Shown here piece after piece: positions 22,614 to 32,940 of a stretch of 64,000 nucleotides of DNA. The position numbers were made by a program, and so were the translations under genes. How positions within the stretch are numbered: position 1 is the stretch's first letter; each line of letters opens with the position of its first letter. Source of the stretch: Lepraria neglecta (Eukaryota; Ascomycota; Lecanoromycetes; Lecanorales; Stereocaulaceae). Below the pieces are notes generated by a model. It saw nothing but the letters and a program-made list of their open reading frames with translations, made no database searches and had not been told where the DNA came from. The stretch is taken from assembly GCA_033220425.1 (NCBI GenBank), contig CM065646.1:3479501-3543500 (forward strand), given 5' to 3'.

Positions 22614-24285
22614 CTAATTGCCGAATCGGGCAGCTATATACATATTTTCAGCGAAAGCGTTATTAATACCGCTCATCTCCTTAATCTCTGCGATCGCTCT
22701 ATTAAATTTTCTTGGCGATGCAGTCCGGCTAGCCCGTAGTATTATCAAAATGGCGAGCTTCTCGAAGGTTGGTATCGGGATTGAACGAACAATCTTGAAC
22801 GCCGATTCATTAGCCCTTGTAGGCTGATTAACGTCAGCTCCATACTCGATCAGCTCTTTGACGGTTTGGAATTTGTGGGGAAACTCTGTAGGGGCCTTAT
22901 GGGTAGGCCATATACACGCTTCGATTAGAGGCGTACATCCGTTTTAACTGTATACGTCAAGGTTGGTACCGTAGCTTACGAATACCCTTATAATCCTAGG
23001 ATCGTACTAAATCACCCAGTCTGCCCGTTCTTTCATCCAAGCCTCAAGTAATTAGGTATAGCCTGTATACCCTAGCTTGGCTCCCGCTTTGAGAGCAAAT
23101 TCTATTACCTTGCTATTACCCTATCTCAATACCAGTATAAGTGGCCAGAGCTCCCGTTGTTGGGGACTAAAATTTTAGAAGGGACGATTAATATTGGTAC
23201 CGTGCTCAAGGAGTATCCTGATAGTCTTAAGTCTTTCCCCTAGTCTTTGCTCGGCTAGAGGTATAATTCTTTCGTTCGAGAGCGACCAAAATCCCCCAGG
23301 TCTGCTTATTCGTGATATCGCGAAATATAACGAATCGTATTATAACTTGCTATTTCGGGCGTTAACGTCGGCCCTATACTGAAGAAGCATCCGTATTATT
23401 TCTGTCTGTCTAGCCTGAGTTATAGTTATTAACAGGGTGCAATCTTGGCTGCTCCGGTCTTCAATATTGGCGCCACGCCCGAGGAAAAGCTTAATCACTT
23501 CGAAGTACCCGTATGACGCCGCTTGATATAGAGCCGATTTACCTTTCTCTAGACCTAAATGCCAGTCGGCTCCATTCCTGAGTAGCAGGTTGACTATGTT
23601 GAGACTCTGGATGGCGCGATTCATAACGATTGAACCATGGAGAGTTGCGGTATCGACCTGGGCGCTATGATTAAGTAATAGTCGTATAATACTTTCGTTG
23701 CCTGAACGAGCTGCAAAATAGAGCGGGCATCCTGTCTTTTCCGACATGAGTGAAAATAGTGGTCAGCTCCGTTTCAGAGTAATCAGTCGCTCTAAAATTG
23801 CACCTCTTCTAATAAGATACTCTATAATACTGTACTGGCCTGATATCGATACATAATATAGCGCTGAGGTCGGGATACAAAACTCCCGGTGATACAATTC
23901 CTCCTTCTTGGCCGATAGTTGAGTATTCTCGGACGAGCACGCTAGGGTAAGGAGATTTAGATCTCCTATATCGGCGGCGGATGCTATAAGCTCGTACAGG
24001 TCGCTATAATCTAGTCCACATAATATTTTAACGATATAAACATGTATAATAGACTTCTAAAGCTCTAAAGAATTAGTTAATATCAAGAATTATAGTACGA
24101 GTTTTACGCGTACGGCAAACCTATAGCCAGCCTTTAAGATAAGCCTTATATATTACGAAATAATCCTCTTAATCGATATTAATAGAGCTCTTATTATTCT
24201 TCCTATCATTAAACTAGGCAAGATAGAAGCAAGAGTATAAGAAAATCTTATCTAATATCTCAAGCGGGAGACTATTAATACTTAT
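22614..24285 (-). pseudogene. F-box and ankyrin-repeat protein 1
   Basis: The N-terminus (24.2-24.29 kb) reads SINSLPLEILDKIFLYSCF, a clear F-box core; the codon before it is ATA, fitting a lost ATG. A linker with YSDLYELIASAADIGDLNLL follows, then ankyrin repeats: ALYYVSISGQYSIIEYLIRR, a fully open block at 23340-23747 (PLYFAARSGNESIIRLLLNH, ALYQAASYGYFEVIKLFLGR, IIRMLLQYRADVNARNSKL), and further repeats down to KELIEYGADVNQPT near 22.8 kb. Such proteins usually act as substrate adaptors in SCF ubiquitin ligases in fungi. Several TAG/TAA stops break it outside the open block. A second ankyrin gene lies directly upstream on the same strand. Confidence 0.75.
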
Positions 24286-24499
24286 CCTACTTAAAGTAAT
24301 CTCTAGTATTACAAGGAAGCTTAGCAGCGATTTATCTCTAGTGAATATTATAGATATATTAGGCCGTATAAACTCGGTAAGAAACCGGTGTAGGTCTAAA
24401 AATAGGCGCCTAGCTATCCTCTCATACACTAAATTTAGAATTTCTAAGTACTAGATATAGAAGATACTGCAAAAGCTCTTCTATATTAATAGAATGGTA

Positions 24500-26051
24500 A
24501 GACTAATATTACATCAAGTATCCGTCTATACTCGCGTCTAAATATCAAGCTTACATAAAGCCCTGCCTATCCTTTTACGTGCTTCTCGGGTACTAAGTAC
24601 TTATAGTACTCGAAGGATATCTAGCCTTGTCTTATACGATCTTCGTAAGAGCGGATGACCTTGACTAGTAACTACCCGTCCATATTGGATTTACTAATAT
24701 TAGTACTATACTTGAGCAGAAGTTCAAGAATACGAAGCTTCTTTTCTATCAAGCCCTCACTATATAGTTAAAGTGCTAAGTTAGTTAGGGGTATTCTTCC
24801 CCTGGTATTAAGCTTGTTGGTATTGGCGCCGTTGGCCAATAAGACTCGGATGATCGATATATCGATATCCCCCGAAAAGAATCCTGTGATAGAGCCTTCT
24901 AACGGTATCCACCTATATAGGTAGGACTTCTCGATATCTGCCCCTGCTTTTAATAGGATGTCCGTTATCTTAGGTTCGTTCTTATCTATCGATAGGATCA
25001 AAGGTATAATTAGGCGCCCTCTACCACTTATATCTACCCCGTACTCAAGTAGGACCCGAATAGTGGTTTCCTTAGTCTTGTTAGACCTGTAAAGGTTCGA
25101 ATAGTCGCCGATTATAGCCCAGGAGAGAGTATTATATCCTACTATATCCCTGGTCGCGTATATTGGACTACGATAATTGATATCCGATGGATACTTCTCG
25201 AGAAGTATCCGAGTTATAGCAGAGTAGCAGCCTCTAGAAGTCCTGTAAAGGAGCGTAAGACCCTTGTAAGTGTTGTAAAGCCTGGGCTTAGAATCAAGTA
25301 GTAACCTCAGGACTTCGATATAGCCACGATCAGCTACGTAATAGAGGACAGACTCATTACTAAGGGCTTTGATTATAGGGTCGGCGTTGTACTTCAGAAG
25401 TAGGTATACTCTTACGAGAATATTCCCTGTGTACCTAGAATGATCCTTATCTTGCTAAGGTAGCGAGCGAATTACCCTAAATAGAGCTGAGCGGCTACGA
25501 AAAGATAGTATTGAGTTTACAGATACCCCTTTTTCAAGTAGCAAGCGTATTATAGCCTTACTCCCTCCCTATTAGGCGCTCGTATATAAGGGCGTCACCC
25601 ACGTACCTATCGGTAACCTCCCGACTTCCGGCTCGATGCCCGGGTTAAACTCTGCTACTTCGTTATAACAGAGGGCGCGGTATATCTCCGTGTAATAATT
25701 TGGACGTTAAGAAGGGTATTTGCCCTGGATATCAACGCCCTTGTCGATGAAGAACGCTACTATAGAGTGAAAATTTTTAGCCGCCGCGGTGTATAATGCC
25801 TTAACCTCTAGTAGATAATATAGACGAGAATAATACCCGAAGTGGTCTATAAATTTCGAATCCGCAAATCTTGACAATACACCAGGGTATAGGTGCGCCG
25901 TGCTCCCTTTATAGTAAATACTAGAGAGTAGCTTAGCCTTCGTCGTGAGATACGCAAGCTTTATTACTATAAGGTTCCTATCGAATACGGTATCGTTAAT
26001 CCTGTAACAGAATTTCTTCGACGGCCAAGTCTCTATCTCCTTAAGCATCAA
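24500..26051 (-). pseudogene. Ankyrin-repeat protein 2
   Basis: An open N-terminal block (25707-26051) begins MLKEIETWPSKKFCYRIND and includes ALYTAAAKNFHSIVAFFIDK. Ankyrin repeats follow with few stops: IIRLLLEKGVSVNSILS, LYYVADRGYIEVLRLLLDS, LLYRTSRGCYSAITRILLEK, TIRVLLEYGVDISGRG, and an open block at 24768-25001 with ILLKAGADIEKS and IIRVLLANGANTNKLNT. The C-terminal end is indistinct near 24.5 kb. No F-box is visible at its start. Its arrangement with the downstream F-box/ankyrin gene suggests a tandem pair of related adaptors, possibly old duplicates. Confidence 0.7.
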
Positions 26052-26220
26052 ATGCTTGACTATAGATTGCTATTACCCTGCTTATCGATTTAGTTAAAGT
26101 ATAAATTATAGTAGAAAGTATATACCGTAAACTCCATAATACCTATGTAAATCCTGGGATACTAGGTCCGGTTGGGTCCCTAGCTGAGGACTATACCTTG
26201 CCCAATTATGACCGCTAGAG

Positions 26221-26451
26221 TTAGACCACTCGGAGCTTGTGTACGAAAGCACCTGTGAAATAGTCTCCGTTGGGATATATTCGTACTTTATTATTGCTTA
26301 ATCCTCTGGCGAAATATATAGAGATCCTATCCTTAAGGTTCTGAATTATTAAAATAAGAACTAAGAAATAAAAGACGGCTAAGACTATAATTTGGAATAA
26401 TATCAGCCTTAGAGTCGACTTCGAGCGGTATACGTACAGTAATTCTTCCAA
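26221..26451 (-). pseudogene. Possible membrane protein fragment
   Basis: A 76-codon open frame contains one strong hydrophobic segment (LILFQIIVLAVFYFLVLILI) followed by RISIYFARGLSNNKVRIYP. It could be part of a decayed membrane protein. No family is recognised, and AT-rich DNA gives such frames by chance. Confidence 0.25.
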
Positions 26452-26538
26452 GCCTTCCCACGTACTGAACTATAAATTTAGTTAGCCATTAGTCTATAGA
26501 AAGAAAACCCTACTAGCTAAGCTAATACACCCCACTTC

Positions 26539-26643
26539 CTAAGAGGTGTCACGACATCACCTAGGATAGTCACTGTTTGGATTATATAAGGGCTGTTAGT
26601 CTCGGTTAATACTAGTATAACGTACGGTGACACCTCCTCTAAG
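26539..26643. repeat. MITE-like inverted-repeat element
   Basis: Inverted ends face each other about 105 bp apart: CTAAGAGGTGTCACGAC on the left and, reversed, CTTAGAGGAGGTGTCACCG on the right, with TA at both outer edges. This fits a small non-autonomous DNA element but also a chance hairpin. No other copy was noticed in the window. Confidence 0.35.
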
Positions 26644-27334
26644 GTAGCGTTATACTATGGATAAGCGACATTTCTAGGTGAATTGGGATAATGGTGCCAA
26701 GGAATCATTGCCAAGACGCCAATTATGCGCTCACTACTATGGCCTACCTCGCGGGGGACAAAAAAGCCCGCACCTTCTAATAATATTTTGAGTGCCGGGG
26801 TACAAAGCCAACGAAGAGTTTTAACACGAAACTCTTGCACTCAAATCCATAGATCGCGAGACTCTGAACAAGTTATGTATATAATATTAGTTATGAAACT
26901 GTCCTGTGGAAGAGCTGTATTGGTGTAAAGTTTCAAGGGGTGCGGGTTTTGTTATCCCCTACGAGGCTACCTATTAGCTCCAAACATAGCAACCCTCATT
27001 CTTTACGGGCCGTGACTAAGAATTTTCTATTTGCGTGTGCCTCTTACTATAGACCGGGTAGCACGGATACTAGCTATATCTCGTAGATACTCGGCTACCC
27101 TTGCATTTTACCAAATCACGGAATTATATATCCGGATAATGACCATTTATAGTTTGAATATAGCTTTCTCTCTCGTCCTTATAAGAATCTTCGTGGTTCT
27201 TGTAACCGGCCGATATATATTCCAATAATAAACAAGCAAAATACAATCGTTGCTTTCCCTTTTCAAGATTGCTTAGCACGCTACCTACGAGTACTCTTCT
27301 ACTACCATTAGTATTATTAACCTTCGAGAGCAAA
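26644..27334. other. Stretch with unassigned frames
   Basis: A minus-strand frame at 26655-26880 (KILLEGAGFFVPREVGHSS, MIPWHHYPNSPRNVAYP) reads plausibly and can be followed past a stop to about 26560, but it matches nothing I know. The rest is AT-rich with short frames only. Confidence 0.3.
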
Positions 27335-27664
27335 ATGGCCGTGGCCGAACTTGCGTCAACTCAGCCTCTACTACCTACGGTTACCACTACGTCGAGGTAC
27401 ACTTGCTCTAAGCATTGTGCGATCATTATCCTCACAGCCGTGATTGTTCCAGCCACGGTCTTATGCATTATCGTCGCAGTACTATACTATATATGGGCTC
27501 GAGTCTCCCTAGAGTAGCGAAGAAGAATAGATAAGATGGAGAGGGCAAGAGTGGTACAGAGCATTCACGATGTTCTTTCGGACTCAAGTTCGCACTCGAG
27601 CAAGTACTCCCGTACAGGGTCCATCGACGATGAAGAACATTTATTATATGGTCAAACGCTATAA
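27335..27664 (+). pseudogene. Small single-pass membrane protein
   Basis: From ATG 27335 the frame reads MAVAELASTQPLLPTVTTTS, then one membrane helix (IIILTAVIVPATVLCIIVAV), then, after a TAG at 27515-27517, a cytosolic tail RRRIDKMERARVVQSIHDVL and SSSHSSKYSRTGSIDDEEHL before a TAA at 27662-27664. With the TAG read as Gln the protein would be 109 residues: a short Thr-rich outside part, one helix and a Ser-rich tail. The family is unknown. Only one break is seen. Confidence 0.6.
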
Positions 27665-28018
27665 GCACGGAAGACGTCTGGTGGCTTTATTATTTTGGTC
27701 TTGGAGCCAGCATGACTATCTACTAATGTAGTAATTAGTACCAGAATCCAGACCGTGATGCCGTCTTTCAATATATTGGCCCTTTAAATCGTAATCGAGG
27801 GTCAACTTGCAAGCTCTAATTCGAAGTACTAGTTGCACTGTTCTCTATACCTCTCTCTTTGATAGCTCCTACCGTTCTTCCTATAGCTTCCTTGATTTTC
27901 TTACTTATATATCTTGTCGTTAGAGTAGCCACCTCGTTGACGGATCCTTACTGCTCGCCGTAGAACTCGTTAAAAATCTTATATATTGGGAAGAACTCAT
28001 CAATACTGTTCATGGTGC
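27665..28018. other. Intergenic stretch
   Basis: I see no gene or element here. Confidence 0.35.
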
Positions 28019-28043
28019 ACCAACTATTTAATAAATAGTTGGT
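28019..28043. repeat. Perfect 25-base palindrome
   Basis: Two 12-base arms (ACCAACTATTTA and its complement) flank a single central A, giving a perfect hairpin. TTGCCTTTTTTT follows, and a third AGTTGG string lies 20 bases on. It could be a 3'-end hairpin, a protein-binding site or the tip of a small element. Confidence 0.5.
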
Positions 28044-28329
28044 TTGCCTTTTTTTGCATAGTAGTTGGAGGTAGTTAAATGATCTGAGCGTCGGGATTGG
28101 CTGAGGGATCGAGCTGAGGCTAGGATATATAGATACAGGTATAAGTTGGAGGAAGAGGCGTTTGTTATAAAATTTTAATTATAGCCGCCTAGAATCGAGT
28201 TTGGAAAATATAAGGCCTCTTCAAATCTATTTAGAATTATCCCATTCTCTACCTTATTATATTCGCACCTTAGTCTATCCTATTATACCTAGCTCCCTAT
28301 CTACCCCCAGAAGACCAGTAGAATAAATT

Positions 28330-28815
28330 CGCCACGATCGGTAGGGACTAATCTACTGACGAGCTTGTCGGGCTACTAATATTTGCTTTTCTTCTTCCTC
28401 GACTGCTATAATAGCCTCCAACGGAATAGTCTTCTAATTATAATACTTTGTCGAGAATTTTCTTAGACTCTTATTCTTAGGGAATATATATATATATAAG
28501 TATCCGATAGAGTTGTGGGGATGGGCGTGAAAGGTATACACGAAATCCTGAGGCTTGAGCTCTTTATACTCCTCTTCTAGTAAGGTAAAGTCTCGTTTCA
28601 AGGTCGGTAAGAGCTCCTGAAACTTCTTAAGCGTACCTTCTTTACGCTCGAGCTTAGCGTTCTAATCATCGAAAGCTAACTAGGTGTATCTGATCACTTT
28701 GGGGCTTCCGTGCTCGGTTTCCTAAAATCTAATAAAATGTTACTTCATGTCCTTCAGCCGCTTGTAGTCGTTGATAGTACCATCTAGGTTAATAACGTTG
28801 AAGATACGTTCCCGG
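28330..28815 (-). pseudogene. Helical protein remnant
   Basis: On the minus strand a frame with a few TAA/TAG stops reads INLDGTINDYKRLKDMK, HGSPKVIRYTQLAFDD, KKFQELLPTLKRDFTLLEEE, ELKPQDFVYTFHAHPHNSIG and IPLEAIIAVEEEEKQILVAR. It is strongly helical or coiled-coil in its middle. I do not recognise it. A plus-strand frame at 28830-29090 abuts it but is not clearly coding. Confidence 0.4.
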
Positions 28816-29585
28816 GAAATCACCAGCGTGTGGCCGAAGCCTTGGCCTTCTGGGGTGTTGACTCTAGGTTAGAACTTGGGGTCAAGCTATTGCGGATACT
28901 GGCGGCTATTATAGCTGGCCAGGTTACCGATAATAAAGGAGTCGTCGTCTTTACTCAGTATCAGGGATGGTTTGTTATATACTTCGAATTCCTAGAATAT
29001 CTTATGAGACTATTGTCTACTCTCTCTAAGGCATATGGACTTATAGAGAACTACGTATCCGTTTTTGCAAAACGCTGGTCCTATTTATAGGGACTTTTCG
29101 AATCGTTGCTATTTTCCGGAGGTCTTTCTCCGACCGGTTTTCCAACAAGACTTGCGGGAATCAATCCAGAGCCCCCTTTTTTCCCCGAACCCCTATATAA
29201 GTAGATACCTGGTTAATACGTCTGTTCATTCGATACGGGGTAGCAGTTGCTTCTTCGAGCATTTTGTACAATGCTACTTATAATTTCTCATACTCAAAAT
29301 CATTGTTCTATTTTTTCCACTCTTTCAGTTCTATAGCCCCTTTATCCTTTCTGAATCCATCGCGTATATAGCGATAGAGATTTTTGCGAGCTTAAAATTC
29401 TTCACCCATATTCAAGTAGTACGCTTAGTACGCTTAGTACGCTATTGCGCGAAGAGCAAGTAAGGATTTCTAGTAACTGTGCGCGTGCTGCGATCGATTT
29501 CCTTCCTAGGAGCTTAATTTTCCTAATCGCGCTCTCCTAGGAGCGTTGATCAAACAAAACCTTCTACGCCTCCTGGATAAATAGT
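28816..29585. other. Stretch before the satellite
   Basis: Only short frames are seen. Three tandem copies of the 9-mer TAGTACGCT lie near 29415-29442, and single CCTAGGAGC motifs appear at about 29503-29553, just ahead of the satellite that is built on that motif. Confidence 0.4.
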
Positions 29586-30038
29586 CCTAGGAAACTGTGC
29601 CTGGGAGAGCGTAGGTCCTAGGAGAACTCTCCCTGGGAACACTGAAATCCTAGGCACAGCCGCCTAGGAGCCCGCAACTACTGGGACAAGGTGGCGTCCT
29701 AGGAAACTGTGCCTGGGAGAGCGTAGGTCCTAGGAGAACTCTCCTGGGAATACTAAAATCCTAGGCGCATAGCCGCCTAAGGGAGCCCGTAACTACTGGG
29801 ACAAGGTGGCGTCCTAGGAAACTGTGCCTGGGAGAGCGTAGGTCCTAGGAGAACTCTCCTGGAAACACTGAAATCCTAGGCGTATAGCCGCCTAGGAGCC
29901 CGTAACTACTGGGACAAGGTGGCGTCCTAGGAAACTATGCCTGGGAGAGCGTAGGTCCTAGGAGAACTCTCCTGGAAACACTGAAATCCTAGGCGTACAG
30001 CCGCCTAGGAGCCCGCAACTATTGGGATAAGGTAGCGT
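29586..30038. repeat. 112-bp tandem satellite rich in CCTAGG
   Basis: Four head-to-tail units start at about 29586, 29698, 29813 and 29926 with lengths of 112-115 bp. Each begins CCTAGGAAACTGTGCCTGGG and contains further CCTAGG or CCTGGG palindromes and a GCCGCCTAGGAGC segment. The units are highly alike and more GC-rich than their surroundings. Isolated CTAGGAGCG motifs occur on both sides (near 29540, 30273 and 30430). Confidence 0.9.
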
Positions 30039-30479
30039 CTGTGCTTGGTATTATCTTTACGAGCGTGTGAGATAGGCGGGAACGTCAGAGTCTCGCCTTA
30101 GCTTGGGAAATTCTATTTTAATTCCCGCTCAAATGCGTGAATATGAAAGATTGTAACTTTTCTTCCTACTATCACTAAAACATTGAAAAGGGTTTTTACT
30201 TCCTGGTTTGACTAATCTTTATTAAAAGGGTTTGGGCAGGGCGATATAGGCGTTGCCGTCTTGGATAAAGATCTCTCCTAGGAGCGTAGAGGTAGTTATA
30301 TATAAAAGGATCTAAATAAGCTTATCCTCTTCAATAATGCTATAGCGGTTGACCTGATTTTGGGAGTTCTGTCGGCACCAACTTGTTGCAAAATCCCCAG
30401 GTCAGGGGGGAGTTCTTGACGTACCATCGCTAGGAGCGATCTCACGGATTTTGGCTCCACGAAATACCTCTCTTATTTG
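30039..30479. other. Stretch between satellite and P450 remnant
   Basis: No gene is recognised. Two more CTAGGAGCG motifs (near 30273 and 30430) link it to the satellite. Confidence 0.4.
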
Positions 30480-31114
30480 CTGTCCTTTAAACGTTGGAAG
30501 TTTCGCTTATCTCGAGTACCGTCATTACAGCTTCCAAATGGCTTAAGGCGTGGTTTATTCGCGCTTCTAGGACTATCGAAGTTGATTCCAGGGTGGATCA
30601 TAAAATGCACTACTTTACTTAACCAATCTTGTACCGTTACCTTCTTCGTTAATTCCCTAATACTGACTCCTCGCCTGCTTTCGAATCTCTAGCGCTGGAG
30701 CTTATCGTAGAACTCTACGACTACTGCGTAGCCGGGTATGAAACGACTGGTCAGATGCTGACTCGCGCTATATACGCCCTTTCGTCTCGACAGGATGTTC
30801 AAGACCTTCTTTATTCTGAACTTTATTCCTTGGGGGCGTGTCCCTTCTTCAACGGGGAAACTTCGAGAGTCTCAGCGGTATTATACGTGTTGTACTATAA
30901 TCCGCAGGTGTTCCCTTCGCCAAATGAATGGCACCTATTTTCAGGCGCCTGGCGTACCCGAAAAGCGAGGTAGAATGGGCAAGTCATTGGCCGGGATCTC
31001 GCCATATTCGAGATGAAAGCGGTGTTGGCTGCTATTTATGCGAACTACGAGACCACGTTGGTCGATAGACAGGCTGAAAGCGCCGACCTTTGCGCTTCTG
31101 GTGTGGTACTGTAA
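30480..31114 (+). pseudogene. Cytochrome P450 fragment
   Basis: The I-helix is clear near 30707-30750 (ELYDYCVAGYETTGQMLTRA, with the AGxET motif), followed by SRQDVQDLLYSEL. Then comes VLYYNPQVFPSPNEWHLF, the region before the haem loop, and GRDLAIFEMKAVLAAIYANY, the L-helix after the haem Cys. The segment between the I-helix part and the NPQVF part is shortened (the ExxR region is not seen), and the haem-binding Cys itself is not visible. The N-terminal half is unclear. It would have been a monooxygenase at the ER; here it is a broken piece of likely cargo. Confidence 0.7.
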
Positions 31115-32168
31115 TAGTTAAACATTTTATTCGCCCCGGTAGAAAGGTCTCAAGTAGTCTGAACGCAACGCTTCATTTACGGCTTTCATATAAATAGCTT
31201 AGTATCCTATACATCTCAGTGCAGCGCCGAAAAGCACTAGGCAAACCTAGCGACATTTAGAGGTGTGTATAACTCCTTAAGATACTGAATCTCATCCAAA
31301 ACCCAACTTTGCCAGTCCGAACTCCCAAATAATATGACAACTTTCGACCGGAGCGACCGAGGCTAGAGGATTGACGTTAGTCTTGTACCGTAGTACGTCG
31401 ATTTTGGGATACAAACTTTGTATATTCCATTTCGGATCGTCCAAATATGTTCACGGCGACGACTACGGACCTACTCTCGTTAACCTTAAGGTATAGAAGG
31501 ACGATAGTAAGATATTTAGTCCAAGAGTAGATAGTATCGTGTAAACTAAATAAGCGCACCCTGCAACGAAGACCTAAAAATATATAGTAATTGCACGTCG
31601 TCAAGACTCGAGATGAACTAAACACGAAGAATACGCTATATTATATAGTTATAGAACTACACGCATGCTAAGATAAGCAAGCTTCGGGGTAAGTAAGAAT
31701 GAGTAACACATAATTAAGAAGTAATAGATATTCACCCTAAATCCAAGAATGTCTAGTTAAAGCTTAATCCCCGCTAGCTGGGTTGGAGTTATAAAATCGC
31801 CTCCGTACCAATAGCGGCATGATTCTAGATAACGTCCTGAGCGTTGTACTTCAGCTATCCTACCGTTGATCGTCCTACCGGGATATAGAGGCTGCCGACA
31901 GTGACAGGACAAGGCCATTTACGATGTGGGGAAGGATACGACCAGAAATCTTTTTTGAAGCCAGAGGATCTCACGCATTAATTCTTAATATAGCATTTTA
32001 TTTGGCTCGCGCAGATGACCTGGATAAGGTTCACCGGCCCTGCTAATGGAGCCCTTCCTATACAAACACACATTGTACTACTAGCACTGCTACGATAGTA
32101 CTGCTAGTATATCATAAGCACCGTAAGGATTTGAGACTACATCCAAGTAATTTAGCCAACTGCTATCT
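31115..32168. other. Stretch without a recognised gene
   Basis: The longest frame is an 82-codon minus-strand one at 31377-31625 (LFSLHDTIYSWTKYLTIVLL) that matches nothing I know. Otherwise I see only AT-rich sequence with short frames. Confidence 0.3.
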
Positions 32169-32940
32169 TTGGATATATCTAATTCTTGTGATGACCCACC
32201 TTTAGTGCTGCCGGCTAATTATATACACGCATCTCTTTTTAGATCTTATATCCTTATCGTACTAATATGGTATAGCTTCTTGTATATCTATATTATAGGT
32301 GAACTATCAAAACCGGCACCCCTTCCCTTAGTCTTTGGAGTTCCTTATCCTGAAAGAATGCCTAGATACGTACCTCTCAAGAGAAAGCCAATATCAATCA
32401 TGAATAGTCTGTCTGACAAACCGTATAGTCTCCCTGTTACTGATTTAATTGTTAGACTAGTAATTAGGCCAAATGGGTCCTGGATTGTTCTTACGCTTAC
32501 AGCGATTCTATACAACTTTCGATGTTATAGCCGGCCTTACTTATGGCCTGTCGGTCGCGGTCCTTACGTTCGACGAGTTTCATCCAATATTATTAGATCC
32601 TATATATATAGCTGAGGGGCTACTCGTTAGCTCTATCTTATTCGGCGTTACTTCTATTACTATTACTACTATCCTCCTTTTTAGCTTCGAAGGCTACGAG
32701 AATATAACCTAGAAAGATCTTATTGTGGCTTAGGGTCCGTTATATATTATTAACTAGTCTATATTCGCTTTCCTAATAGGTCTACTTATCTAGTATATAG
32801 AGAAGAGCGGTAGGCGGGGGAGTATAATTCCGGGCTACGTTGCGATTATACTCGTTTTAGTTATCTTCTAGGCCGCCTTCTATACACTTTTCTTAGTAAG
32901 CGGCGGAGATAATAATTATAGAGAGAAATCACTATAAGAG
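32169..32940 (+). pseudogene. Multi-pass membrane protein of unknown family
   Basis: A first part (32169-32460) holds a membrane helix (YILIVLIWYSFLYIYIIG) and the motif PKRMPRYVPLKR-like ERMPRYVPLKRKPISIMNSL. A second part, in another frame from about 32505, has four further helices: FDVIAGLTYGLSVAVLTF, ILFGVTSITITTILLFSF, IFAFLIGLLI and GYVAIILVLVIF, with EGYENIT and two or three TAG/TAA stops between. The pattern fits fungal four- to five-helix proteins of unknown function. The frame change between the parts may be an intron. Confidence 0.5.

Noticed and set aside
29413-30440. CRISPR-like array of direct repeats
   Set aside because: The units are contiguous 112-bp tandem copies without variable spacers, in a eukaryotic context; it is a satellite.
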